Shown in pieces: positions 1 through 8,729 of a stretch of DNA of 64,000 bases. The DNA is taken from the NCBI GenBank assembly GCA_945861435.1, contig CAMAUX010000018.1:29078-93077 (forward strand), written 5' to 3'. Both the position numbers and the translations under genes were made by a program. The notes beneath the pieces are model-generated. The model saw only the letters and a program-made list of their open reading frames with translations, searched no databases and was not told where the DNA came from. Each line of letters starts with the position of its first letter. Position 1 is the first letter of the stretch. Origin of the DNA: Chthoniobacter flavus (GTDB lineage: Bacteria > Verrucomicrobiota > Verrucomicrobiia > Chthoniobacterales > Chthoniobacteraceae).

Positions 1-30
1 CGATACGAGGCAATCAAGCAGCAGCGGTAA
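1..30 (+). CDS. possible 3' end of an upstream gene
   Basis: Frame 1 reads nine codons (RYEAIKQQR) and then TAA at 28-30. This would fit the tail of a gene just upstream of the pilM-like gene, where related Verrucomicrobiota can carry a pilin-like Amuc_1102 gene. Nine codons cannot identify a family, so this is only a plausible gene end. Confidence 0.3.
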   Translation, partial: RYEAIKQQR

Positions 31-33
31 CCT

Positions 34-51
34 AGTCCGCAACGGCGGACT
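34..51. other. short hairpin between the upstream gene end and pilM
   Basis: AGTCCGC and GCGGACT form a perfect 7-bp stem around the loop AACG, followed by only TT. It lies between a possible stop codon at 28-30 and the ATG at 65. It could be a weak terminator or a 5' leader hairpin. The stem resembles one hairpin of the structured repeat family near 52.3 kb. Confidence 0.4.
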
Positions 52-64
52 TTGAAACTGCCCC

Positions 65-1753
65 ATGGCATCTTCGAAGCGTATTTTTAGTCTCGATCTG
101 GGAACCCAGACGGTGGGGTTGGCAGAGTTTCAGGCCGGTAAAACCGGAGGCCTGACACTTGTGGCCTATCGCGCGAGTGGTTTGCTCGCTGATCCCTCTG
201 CTGATGGGACTCGCGTGCGCCAGACGCAGATGGCTTTGGGCGAACTGGTGGAAGGAATGCGGGCGCGTGGGGCGACGGTGAACTATGCGATCTCGGCGCA
301 ATCGGTGTTCACGCGCTTTGTGAAACTCCCGGTGGTGGGGGAGGAGCAGGTGGATCAGATTGTCGGGTTCGAGGCTCAGCAGAATGTCCCGTTCCCGATC
401 AATGAGGTGGTTTGGGACTATCAGTTGGTGGACGCGGGATCCGCGGAGATGGAGGTGGTGTTGGCGGCGGTGAAGTCGGATCTTTTGGAAGAGATCAACG
501 GGGCGGTGGAGAGTGCGGGGTTGAGGACTGGCGTGGTGGATGTGTCGCCCGTAGCGCTCTACAACGCTTATCGGTATAACTATAGCAATGAGGACGGGTG
601 CGTGCTTCTGGTCGACATGGGCGCGAGGACCACAAACCTTGTGTTTATTGAGGGGAGAAAAGTCTTCAGCCGGAGCATCCCGATTGGCGGGGCGAAGATC
701 ACGGAGGTGATCGCGAAGGATTTCACTGAAAACTTCAGCGAGGCAGAGGAACGCAAGAAGCGCGATGGGTTTGTGAGTCTGGGCGGCGCGTACGCGGATC
801 CGGATGACGCGGACGTGGCCCGGGTTTCTAAGATGATCCGCAACTCGATGACGCGGTTGCACGCGGAGATCGGCAGGTCGATCAGCTTTTACCGCTCGCA
901 GCAGGGAGGGTCGGCGCCGGGGCACGTTTTTCTGTGTGGGGGGAGCGCTTCCCTTCCCTACATGAAGGAGTTCTTTCAGGAGAAACTTCAGGTTCCTGTG
1001 GAGTATTTCAATCCGCTGAGGAATGTGGCTGTGGGCCCCGGACTCAATGCGGAGGAGATTGGGCGTCAGGCCTACATGCTGGGAGAGGTGGTGGGGTTGG
1101 CGCTGCGCCGCATCGCGAGCTGCCCGATGGAATTGGATTTGGAACCGCCCGGTGTGGCTCGGCGTAAGGCAGTGGCGAGAAGAGTGCCGCCACTTGTGCT
1201 GGCGGTGCTGTGCGTGCTGATGGCGCTCGCCGCTGGCTGGCTCTATTTTGAGCGGGCTGCGGCTCTGGCCGTTGAGATGGCGGAGAAGGTTGATCAGCAG
1301 TCGCTGCCTCTCAAGGATGTGGAGCGGAAGATTGCTGCGGCGCGGAAGTCCAGCAAGGCGCTGGAGGATGGGGTGGTGCCCCTTTTGCGGCTAGCGGAGG
1401 AGCGCGAGCACTGGGTCCGAATCATCAATGACATCAACTCGCGCCTTACGGGCGATCTGGTGTGGCTGGTGGGATTCCGGATGGAGAGCGGTGTTGCAGA
1501 TGCGAAGCCGGGCAGGCAGGGGAAATCCGGTAAGTCGGCTGCCAAACAGGTGACAGTTCCGCATCTGCTCCTAAGCGGCTTGTACCTGAGCAACCCAGCG
1601 GACGCGAAAGTGGTGGATGACTTTGTGGGAAAACTCAATGAGTCCGGCCTCTACACCGTGGGTGATGGGGGGGGGCGCTCAGTGCCAAACGATACGGAGT
1701 GGGCGCACGAGTTCTCCGTGCCGCTGATCCTTAAGAAGCCGGACGAAAAATGA
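65..1753 (+). CDS. pilM: PilM-like pilus complex protein (Amuc_1101 family) with PilN-like C-terminus
   Basis: This is a 562-residue actin-fold ATPase-like protein of a type IV pilus-like system. Residues 1 to about 350 are PilM-like: a first phosphate motif (FSLDLGTQTVGLAEF, near residue 9), a second phosphate motif (VLLVDMGARTTNLVF, near 180) and an adenosine-side glycine motif (VFLCGGSASLPYM, near 290). A hydrophobic segment at about 374-394 looks like one membrane span. It is followed by a coiled-coil-like stretch and a domain resembling PilN, so the protein seems to join the cytoplasmic ring protein to its usual inner-membrane partner. PilM alone is normally about 350 residues. The stop overlaps the next gene by 4 bases (ATGA), which indicates translational coupling. 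A run of nine G at 1667-1675 lies close to the 3' end. Confidence 0.85.
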   Translation: MASSKRIFSLDLGTQTVGLAEFQAGKTGGLTLVAYRASGLLADPSADGTRVRQTQMALGELVEGMRARGATVNYAISAQSVFTRFVKLPVVGEEQVDQIVGFEAQQNVPFPINEVVWDYQLVDAGSAEMEVVLAAVKSDLLEEINGAVESAGLRTGVVDVSPVALYNAYRYNYSNEDGCVLLVDMGARTTNLVFIEGRKVFSRSIPIGGAKITEVIAKDFTENFSEAEERKKRDGFVSLGGAYADPDDADVARVSKMIRNSMTRLHAEIGRSISFYRSQQGGSAPGHVFLCGGSASLPYMKEFFQEKLQVPVEYFNPLRNVAVGPGLNAEEIGRQAYMLGEVVGLALRRIASCPMELDLEPPGVARRKAVARRVPPLVLAVLCVLMALAAGWLYFERAAALAVEMAEKVDQQSLPLKDVERKIAAARKSSKALEDGVVPLLRLAEEREHWVRIINDINSRLTGDLVWLVGFRMESGVADAKPGRQGKSGKSAAKQVTVPHLLLSGLYLSNPADAKVVDDFVGKLNESGLYTVGDGGGRSVPNDTEWAHEFSVPLILKKPDEK

Positions 1754-2808
1754 ACTGGTTCAAGGAAAACAAGTTTCTGGCCGTGGGGTTGGTCGTGGGT
1801 GTCTTGGGGGCTGCGGCTCTTGGTTATTTTCTCTGGGATGCTTCTGATCGGTACGCGGAGGCGGTGAATGATTTCCAAGGGAAATCTGCTGAGTTGGCCC
1901 GCTTGCGCGGCCTCTCGCCGTATCCTGACCGTAAGAACTTGGATGTGATGGAGGCTCAGCGTGCCGATCTTCAAGATTCCATCGATAAACTCCATTCCTC
2001 CATTTCCTCGGCGCAGTTTCCACTGGAGACGATGAGCGAGGTGGAGTTTCAAGACCGCCTCAAGGCGGCTGTAGTTCGTATTTCCGGCAACGCCGGGAAG
2101 GCTGGGGTGACGCTGCCTGAAAAGTTTTACCTTGGCTTCGATCAGTACCAAGCTGAACCGCCGAGGAAGGAGACCGCTCCGCAACTGGGCCGCCAGTTGA
2201 AGGCCATCGAGTGGGTGGTCGATCTCATGATTTCCCAGCGGGTGAAGTCTCTGGATCGATTGGATCGCGTGGCTTTGCCCGAGGAGGAGAGTAAAGAAGG
2301 CAAGGGGAGGGGGAAGAACGCGAAGGCCGGGGAAAAGGCTGAGCGGGTTGAGAAAGCTGAAAAGGCGGAGGGGGCGGAGAAGGCTGAGAAGGAGGAGGGA
2401 TCGCTAGTGCGGCGGGAGACATTTGAGATTCATTTTCGTTCTGAGCAGCCGGCCTTCCGGGAAATTCTGAACCAAATCGCCCGTTCTTCGCAGCAGTTTT
2501 ATGTGGTGACTGAGTTGGAGGTGAAGAACGAGAAGGACAAGGGACCTCTGCGAGCGACTGATGCCCCTGATGCTCCTTCCGCGGAGTCGGTGCCTCCTGC
2601 TGTTGGGGGGACGGAACCGGCCCCTACGGGTGATGGGACGCCGTCTAAATTGGGGAAGGCTTTGAAGTCGCCGCCAAAGGGGGATGGGTTGAGGTCGATC
2701 GTTGGGGACGAATTGATCGAGGTGAGCCTCCGAGTGGACGCGGTGCACCTACAAGAGGGCAAGCAACCTGATAGCGGAACAGCCAAGAAGGGTGGCAAGG
2801 GCAGGTGA
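1750..2808 (+). CDS. Amuc_1100-like pilus-system protein (PilO-like)
   Basis: This 352-residue protein has one N-terminal membrane span (residues about 9-28), then a heptad-rich helical stretch (about 30-80) and a C-terminal alpha/beta region. That is the PilO-like architecture of Akkermansia Amuc_1100, the envelope protein known for TLR2 signalling. Its place between the PilM-like and Amuc_1099-like genes supports the call more strongly than the sequence does. Residues about 180-215 are a low-complexity Lys/Glu/Ala/Gly tract, probably a flexible linker. The C-terminus is rich in Lys, Gly and Pro. It overlaps the upstream gene by 4 bases and touches the downstream gene. Confidence 0.75.
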   Translation: MNWFKENKFLAVGLVVGVLGAAALGYFLWDASDRYAEAVNDFQGKSAELARLRGLSPYPDRKNLDVMEAQRADLQDSIDKLHSSISSAQFPLETMSEVEFQDRLKAAVVRISGNAGKAGVTLPEKFYLGFDQYQAEPPRKETAPQLGRQLKAIEWVVDLMISQRVKSLDRLDRVALPEEESKEGKGRGKNAKAGEKAERVEKAEKAEGAEKAEKEEGSLVRRETFEIHFRSEQPAFREILNQIARSSQQFYVVTELEVKNEKDKGPLRATDAPDAPSAESVPPAVGGTEPAPTGDGTPSKLGKALKSPPKGDGLRSIVGDELIEVSLRVDAVHLQEGKQPDSGTAKKGGKGR

Positions 2809-2810
2809 CT

Positions 2811-3899
2811 ATGGAGTGGATCAAAAAAAACTACGATCGCGTGGTGCTCGGCCTTGCTGGAGGGCTTCTGGCGGGTGTCTCGGGAGTGCTATACATTTGG
2901 ATTCAGGATTTTGGAGCCACCTTTGATTCTGCCCGCACCCCGCCTGTCCGGAGCGACAAGATCGCGCCATTGGACAAGCAGCCTTTGGTGGATGCTATTC
3001 GACGGGTTTCTGAGCCGGCAAAATGGGCGGTGGAAGAGAATGGAGGATCTTTGTTTGTTGCGAAGCCCCACTTCATTGATCCCAGCACAAAGCGGCCGCG
3101 GCGTGTGGGCGACAGTGGAGGAATGGTGCATCCGCCGGTGCCGGACAAGTGGCTCCTGGCGCATGGGCTCAAGGTCCTATCCCCAGGGGTGCTTGAAGAG
3201 GACCCGGACAAGGATGGTTTCACCAATCTGGAGGAGTATCTGGGGGGGATGGCCGCTCCGCCTCCAGCCGGCGAGGCGCTGAGTTCGACGGATCCGATGG
3301 ACCCCAATTCGCATCCTGAGTACCGCAGCAAGCTGTTCTACAAGCAATTCATTCTGCAGGTGTTCAAGTTCAAGTTTGAGACTTACAACGGGGATCCGAA
3401 GAAGGAGGTGGAGGCTTTGCGGTTTCAGATCAATCCATTGGGGCGTGGCAAGTCACAGTTTCTCCGAATGGGCGAAACGGTGGCGGGGACGATGTATAAG
3501 GTGGACAAGTTTGAGTACAAAACCCGCGCCAACCCAAAGACGGGGGCCACGGATGATGTTTCGGTGATCACCCTGCGCAGCGGGGATACGGATCAAACGG
3601 TGGAACTGGCACAGGGGTCGGTGGTGGAGTCTCCAGATTCCTACGCGGTGCTCACCTACGCTGTTCCCAAGACCCCGGTGGACTTCAAGGTGGTTCGGGA
3701 CAGGGAGTTCGTGCTGGATCCGCTTTCTGCCAGCCCTCTTCAGGCAGGGGCGACCGTTCCCGATGGGGCTGAGGCGTACAAGATCGCTGATATCAAGAAA
3801 GATCAGGTCATTATTCGCCGGCCTTCGGGTGAGGAGTTTGTTTTGACTTTGCAGGTGGTTTCCGGCGCGAGTCCGGCTGGAGTTATCCCTGCGAAGTGA
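2811..3899 (+). CDS. Amuc_1099-like pilus-system protein
   Basis: A 362-residue protein with a single membrane span near the N-terminus (VLGLAGGLLAGVSGVLYIWI, about residues 10-30) and a large soluble part. No catalytic motif is visible. A stretch near residues 120-150 (DPDKDGFTNLEEYLGG) looks like an EF-hand or thrombospondin-type-3 style calcium loop. Family assignment rests mainly on position between the Amuc_1100-like gene and the secretin. The start could be GTG at 2805, which overlaps the previous stop as GTGA, or ATG at 2811, two bases after that stop. I chose ATG because an AGG sits about 6 bases upstream. Confidence 0.7.
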   Translation: MEWIKKNYDRVVLGLAGGLLAGVSGVLYIWIQDFGATFDSARTPPVRSDKIAPLDKQPLVDAIRRVSEPAKWAVEENGGSLFVAKPHFIDPSTKRPRRVGDSGGMVHPPVPDKWLLAHGLKVLSPGVLEEDPDKDGFTNLEEYLGGMAAPPPAGEALSSTDPMDPNSHPEYRSKLFYKQFILQVFKFKFETYNGDPKKEVEALRFQINPLGRGKSQFLRMGETVAGTMYKVDKFEYKTRANPKTGATDDVSVITLRSGDTDQTVELAQGSVVESPDSYAVLTYAVPKTPVDFKVVRDREFVLDPLSASPLQAGATVPDGAEAYKIADIKKDQVIIRRPSGEEFVLTLQVVSGASPAGVIPAK

Positions 3900-4006
3900 G
3901 CTTGGCGAATATGATAAGATTAAGGAATCTTGACCGGCATCACTAGACTTGCCCCCCAATCGATGAACGTCCACCCTCACTGGCTACAAAACGCGGAGAT
4001 CTTTCC

Positions 4007-6811
4007 ATGACCAGCCCCCTCCAGACAAAGATTTTAGCTACTCTCACCTGTTTGCTGGGGCTTTCTCGGTTGGTGAGTGCTGCGCCTCCGGCCAAAAACC
4101 TCGATCATGTCTCTCGCGCCTTGGAAGTGAGTGCTGCGCCTCCGGCCAGAACCCTCGATCATGTCCCTCGCGCGTTGGAAGTGAGTGCTGCGCCTCCGGC
4201 CGGAAACCTCGACCGTGTCTCTCGGGCGGGTGAGACGGACGCCTACCGAGCGAATCTGCAAATGGGCCTTGAGATGGTCGATAGGATGAGTGCAGAGGCA
4301 AGGGGGATGGAGGCGTCGAAAGATTACTTCAACGCCTTCTATCGTTATCAAGACGCCTGCGATCGGGTGAAGAAGGATAGCAAGGAGGGGGCGCCTGCAT
4401 TTGTCTCTGTGTACAGCTCACTCGTGGAGGGAATGTACCGGACGGGTGTGAAACTCGCTGAGCAGCGCATTACCGAAGGGCGTTATGCGGACGCTGAGGA
4501 GACCCTGAACATCATTCTTTCCGGGAAGTACATCGTTGGCAACGGTCGAGTCCCCCGGGATGCGGTGGTCCTGATGGCCCGCCTTGAGACCCCGGGCTAT
4601 TTCAACAAGACGATCACCCCGAAGTTTCGTGCGAGCATTGAAGACGTCAAAAAGTGGTTGATGGAGGCGAACGACTTCTACAACACCGGGCGTTTCGACA
4701 TGGCATTCAAACGTTGCGAGCAGGTGCTTGGAGTCGACAAGTATAACATCGCGGCGCGGCGCATGGAGGAGAAGATCAATGACGCGCGTTCCCGCTATGC
4801 AGCAAACGCCTACAACGAGGCGCGATCCCGTGCGATCTGGAAGGTGGACGATGCCTGGGGCAGCCCGGTTCGTAAGTTTGGAACCAAGCAGCAGGGGACC
4901 GTGGTTCAGGAGGGCACAGATACTGCAGGAACGGCCAAGATCAACGCGAAGCTGAGTAGAATCATTATTCCGAAGTTGGACTTTAAGGAGGCCAGCATCC
5001 GCGAAGCGGTGAAGTACCTCACGGAGGAGAGTCAGAGGCTTGATGTGACGGAGCAGGATCCGTCGCAGAAAGGCGTTAATATCGTCCTGAAGCTGGATGG
5101 TGGAATGGCTATTCCCGCCCCAGGCGGAGCGGCCGGGATTGCGCCCCCGGCGGATGCGGCCGGTATGGCTGCTGCGGCGATTCCTGGTTTGGAGGCGCCT
5201 CCTGCTGGTGCCATGGGTGGAGGGGCGATGGGTGTCGGCGGGATGGGGGGGGGGAATCCAGCCGATACGCCTATTACTCTGAGTCTTCAGCAGGTGCCTT
5301 TGCTAGCCGCGTTGAAATACGTCACGCAGATGGCGAACCTCAAATACAAGGTGGAGACCTTTGCGGTTTCTGTGGTTCCGATGAACGTGAACACGGACAC
5401 GCTGGTGACGAAGACTTACAAGGTGCGTCCAGGATTCATCGGTACGAAGCCGATCGGCGGAGGAGGTGGAGCGCTTGATGCGGGGCCTGCGGCGGACCCC
5501 ACCAAGGGTGGCACCGCGATTGCGGGACGTTTGGACGCAAAGGAGTACCTTATGGCGAGCGGTGTCAATTTTCCGCCCGGCGGTGCTGCGAACTATCAGG
5601 CATCGACAAGCCAGTTGATGGTGCGCAACACGCCGGAGAATTTGGAACTGGTGGATGCGCTTGTTGAGAACAGCGAGGGGACTGCGATTCCCGCGCAGGT
5701 GGAAATCGAGGCGAAGTTCGTTGAAATCACCCAGAACAACCTCAAGGAACTCAGCTTCGACACCTTGTTAGGACGATTCAACATCGGGAACGACAACCTT
5801 GCCGGAAGCGGTGGAACCCAGGGCACCTCGCCGCAGTTGAACAACGCAGACTATCCATTTGTTCGACCCGGTGTCACCCCCACGGCTGTGGGAACCTATC
5901 CGGTGACTGCGGGCAACCGTTCCGGCGGCAACGCGCTCAGCTCGAATGCGATTGACGCGCTGCTTTATGGGGTCAAGGGGAACTCGGCTGTGGCTCCCGG
6001 GATTTTTGGTCTCGCGGGGATCTTCACGGATCCGGAGTTCCAAATTGTGATCCGGGCTTTGAATCAGAAGAAGGGCGTGGATCTTCTTTCCTCACCGCGC
6101 GTCACGACGAAGAGCGGGAACAAGGCCCAGATTGAGATCATCCGGGAATTTAGGTACCCGACGGAATTCGACCCTCCTCAACTCGGGGGTCAGGGTGGTG
6201 GTGGTGGAGCCGCGGCTGGAGGGGCTGCCGTTGTGGGTGTGGGTGGGCCGCAGTTCAGCCAGCCTGTGACGCCAACCACGCCCACAGCCTTTGAAACCCG
6301 CAACACGGGCGTGACTTTGGAAGTGGAGCCCGTGATTGGACCGGATGGATACACCATTGACCTGACTCTCCAGCCCCAGGTGGTGGAGTTCGAGGGTTTC
6401 GTGAATTATGGCAGTCCTATTCAGACCACTTCGGTGACTGCGCTGGGGATCTCGCAGACGACTATCCTCACACCGAACGTGATCAATCAGCCGATTTTCA
6501 GCGTGCGGAAAGTGACCACGTCTGTGACTGTCTTCGACGGTGCGACGGTGGTTCTTGGCGGCTTGATGCGTGAGGATGTGCAGAAGGTGGAAGACAAGGT
6601 GCCTGGATTGGGCGATATCCCGCTGGTGGGGCGCCTGTTCCGCTCCAGTATTGATCAGCATGTAAAGCGCAATCTCATCATCTTCATTTCCGCGAGGCTC
6701 TTTAGTCCCACGGGTGATCCCGTCCACCCTGAGGATGAGTCTGAGGAGATGGTGGAGGTGATTTCCCGACCGGAGGTCAGCGCTCCTGAGTTGCCGCTGA
6801 TGCCCAAGTAG
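4007..6811 (+). CDS. secretin, type IV pilus-like outer-membrane channel (Amuc_1098 family)
   Basis: A 934-residue secretin that should form the outer-membrane pore of the pilus-like system. Residues 1-25 are a signal peptide. Three 18-residue repeats follow directly, then an alpha-helical TPR-like region (about 80-300), N-domain-like segments, Gly/Ala/Pro-rich linkers (about 365-425 and 720-745) and the C-terminal secretin domain. The hallmark VPGLGDIPLVGRLFR is followed by KRNLIIFISARL. A GGAG ribosome-binding site lies 9 bases before the ATG. The gene starts 107 bases after the Amuc_1099-like gene, so it may also have its own promoter, although none is clear. A run of ten G at 5245-5254 in a glycine linker is a possible slippage site. 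coaE begins 6 bases after the stop. Confidence 0.9.
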   Translation: MTSPLQTKILATLTCLLGLSRLVSAAPPAKNLDHVSRALEVSAAPPARTLDHVPRALEVSAAPPAGNLDRVSRAGETDAYRANLQMGLEMVDRMSAEARGMEASKDYFNAFYRYQDACDRVKKDSKEGAPAFVSVYSSLVEGMYRTGVKLAEQRITEGRYADAEETLNIILSGKYIVGNGRVPRDAVVLMARLETPGYFNKTITPKFRASIEDVKKWLMEANDFYNTGRFDMAFKRCEQVLGVDKYNIAARRMEEKINDARSRYAANAYNEARSRAIWKVDDAWGSPVRKFGTKQQGTVVQEGTDTAGTAKINAKLSRIIIPKLDFKEASIREAVKYLTEESQRLDVTEQDPSQKGVNIVLKLDGGMAIPAPGGAAGIAPPADAAGMAAAAIPGLEAPPAGAMGGGAMGVGGMGGGNPADTPITLSLQQVPLLAALKYVTQMANLKYKVETFAVSVVPMNVNTDTLVTKTYKVRPGFIGTKPIGGGGGALDAGPAADPTKGGTAIAGRLDAKEYLMASGVNFPPGGAANYQASTSQLMVRNTPENLELVDALVENSEGTAIPAQVEIEAKFVEITQNNLKELSFDTLLGRFNIGNDNLAGSGGTQGTSPQLNNADYPFVRPGVTPTAVGTYPVTAGNRSGGNALSSNAIDALLYGVKGNSAVAPGIFGLAGIFTDPEFQIVIRALNQKKGVDLLSSPRVTTKSGNKAQIEIIREFRYPTEFDPPQLGGQGGGGGAAAGGAAVVGVGGPQFSQPVTPTTPTAFETRNTGVTLEVEPVIGPDGYTIDLTLQPQVVEFEGFVNYGSPIQTTSVTALGISQTTILTPNVINQPIFSVRKVTTSVTVFDGATVVLGGLMREDVQKVEDKVPGLGDIPLVGRLFRSSIDQHVKRNLIIFISARLFSPTGDPVHPEDESEEMVEVISRPEVSAPELPLMPK
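4073..4234 (+). repeat. three tandem 54-bp repeats inside the secretin gene
   Basis: Units start at 4073, 4127 and 4181, exactly 54 bases apart, and each begins GTGAGTGCTGCGCCTCCGGC. They encode 18-residue repeats of the form AAPPAxxLDxVSRA. The block follows the predicted signal peptide cleavage site at once, so it would form the mature periplasmic N-terminus. The first two copies are nearly identical in DNA; the third diverges at its end. Confidence 0.9.
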
Positions 6812-6817
6812 TCCGGC

Positions 6818-7420
6818 ATGCCGGTGCTGGGAATCACCGGGGGGATAGGCACGGGCAAGTCTTCGGTGACGGAGATCTTGGCTGGGCAACTTGGGGCCGA
6901 GGTGTTTGATGCGGACGCTGAGGCGCACCGGTTGATTGCGGGTGATGCGGCTGTGCGTGAGGGGATTCAAGGGTTGCTTGGAACTGGGGTTTTTGGGGGA
7001 AGCCCTGCCGAGGAGCGGCGCCGCATCCGGGACAGGGTTTTTGGGAATGCCGATCTGAGGAGGGAGTTGGAGGGGATACTTCACCCGCGGATTCGTCTGG
7101 CGTGGCAGGGGCGAGCGGAGGCAGTGAGGGCGAAAGGGGGCTGGCTTTGTGTGGACATCCCGCTATTATTTGAGACTGGAGCGGGAGCCTTGTTTGAGCG
7201 GACCATAGTGGTGGCCTGTTCGGCGGAGGTGCAACGTTCCCGGCTGCGGGAGCTGAGAGGGTTGAGTGAGGGACTGGCAGATAAGATCATTGCCAGTCAG
7301 GCTGACTTGCGTTTGAAGATCCGCGCCGCCGACCATGTGATATGGAATGATTGGACTCTGGCCGTGGCGGGCAGCCAGTGTGAGTTGCTCAGCGCCTGCC
7401 TGAAAGCATGTTATGGATGA
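6818..7420 (+). CDS. coaE: dephospho-CoA kinase
   Basis: This 200-residue kinase phosphorylates the 3'-OH of dephospho-CoA with ATP, the last step of coenzyme A synthesis. The P-loop GGIGTGKS is at residues 8-15, and the typical FDADAEAHRL motif lies near residue 29. LCVDIPLLFETGAGALF near 110-126 is the conserved strand-loop holding substrate residues. The length is normal for the family. The start is 6 bases after the secretin stop, and its 3' end overlaps rho by 8 bases, so it is probably co-transcribed with both neighbours. Confidence 0.95.
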   Translation: MPVLGITGGIGTGKSSVTEILAGQLGAEVFDADAEAHRLIAGDAAVREGIQGLLGTGVFGGSPAEERRRIRDRVFGNADLRRELEGILHPRIRLAWQGRAEAVRAKGGWLCVDIPLLFETGAGALFERTIVVACSAEVQRSRLRELRGLSEGLADKIIASQADLRLKIRAADHVIWNDWTLAVAGSQCELLSACLKACYG

Positions 7421-8729
7421 ACCCCTTGTGACTGATGAAGTGGATGCGGCCGCCGAGGCGCGCACCCGTATTCCTGCGGAGTTGTGGATGGACGAGCTGA
7501 ATGCCGAGCCTTTGAACGGGCTTCTGGAGAGGGCGGAGACCCTCGGGCTTCGTCTCAATGCGGATAAGACGCGCCATCAGATCGTGGTGGAATTGTTGCG
7601 CGCTTACGCCGGAAGAGGCACGCAACTCTATGCGGAGGGGATCCTGGAATTGGGTCCGCAGGGGAGCGGGTTCCTGCGTTGGCCGCGCTTCAACTTTCGT
7701 TCGCTGCCGCAGGACGTGTACGTGCCTGTTCAAGTCGAGCGCCAGTTTGGGTTGCGCGCTGGCAACAAGGTCGCGTGCAGGATCCGGATGGCTCGTGACC
7801 GTGAGAAGTTCATTGCGCTGGATGAGGTGCTGAGCATTGAAGGCGTGCCAGTCGGACAGTGGCAGGAGACCACGGAATTTGAGCGTTTGACGGCGCTGCA
7901 CCCGTGCGAGCGCATTGTTTTGGAGCGACCCGGTTCCATTACCACGAGGGCGGTGGATTTGGTGGCTCCGCTTGGACGCGGGCAGCGGGGGCTGATTGTG
8001 GCCCCGCCTCGTACGGGGAAGACGATTCTGTTGAAGGATATCGCGCGGGCGATTCTTGCTAATTCGCCGGAGACCTGCCTGATCCTGCTGCTCATTGACG
8101 AGCGGCCGGAGGAGGTGACGGACTTCAAGAACTCGCTGGAGAACTGCGAGATCTACAGCTCGACGTTTGACGAGAACGCGCAGCGTCACACGCAGGTGGC
8201 GGAAATGGTCAGCGAGCGGGCCAAACGTCTCGTGGAGTTGCACCGTCATGTGGTCATTCTTCTGGACTCCATCACCCGCCTTTCGCGGGGGTATAACAAC
8301 ATGATGGGGGGGAAGGGGCGCACGATGTCCGGGGGTATCGATTCGAAGGCGCTGGTCAAACCGAAGAAGTTCTTCAGCGCTGCGCGCAACACGGAGGAGG
8401 GGGGGAGTCTGACGATTCTTGCGACGGCCCTGATTGAGACGAACAGCCGTATGGATGATCTGATTTTCGAGGAGTACAAGGGGACGGGAAATATGGAGAT
8501 CCGTCTGGATCGGCATCTGGCGGACAAGCGGTTTTTCCCGGCGCTGAATATTCTCGCGTCGGGCACCCGCCGGGATGAGTTGCTGTATCATCCGCAGGAG
8601 TTCGCCAAGATTCAGGTGTTGCGCAAGCAGTTGGCGGCGCTGCCTCCCATGGAGGCCACTGAGATCCTGCTGCATGCAGTGCGTTCGACGAAGTCCAACG
8701 CGGAGCTTCTTCTCACAGGTTTGCGCTGA
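7413..8729 (+). CDS. rho: transcription termination factor Rho
   Basis: A 438-residue RNA-dependent helicase that ends transcription at Rho-dependent sites. The N-terminal Rho fold is followed by an OB-type RNA-binding domain (about 70-140), the Walker A motif APPRTGKT (197-204) and the Walker B region (VVILLDSITRLSRGYNN). The RNA-contacting Q- and R-loop regions match the family: GKGRTMSGGIDSKAL, then ARNTEEGGSLTI. The ATG lies within the last codons of coaE. The stop shares one base with the start of the next gene. Confidence 0.96.
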   Translation: MDEPLVTDEVDAAAEARTRIPAELWMDELNAEPLNGLLERAETLGLRLNADKTRHQIVVELLRAYAGRGTQLYAEGILELGPQGSGFLRWPRFNFRSLPQDVYVPVQVERQFGLRAGNKVACRIRMARDREKFIALDEVLSIEGVPVGQWQETTEFERLTALHPCERIVLERPGSITTRAVDLVAPLGRGQRGLIVAPPRTGKTILLKDIARAILANSPETCLILLLIDERPEEVTDFKNSLENCEIYSSTFDENAQRHTQVAEMVSERAKRLVELHRHVVILLDSITRLSRGYNNMMGGKGRTMSGGIDSKALVKPKKFFSAARNTEEGGSLTILATALIETNSRMDDLIFEEYKGTGNMEIRLDRHLADKRFFPALNILASGTRRDELLYHPQEFAKIQVLRKQLAALPPMEATEILLHAVRSTKSNAELLLTGLR

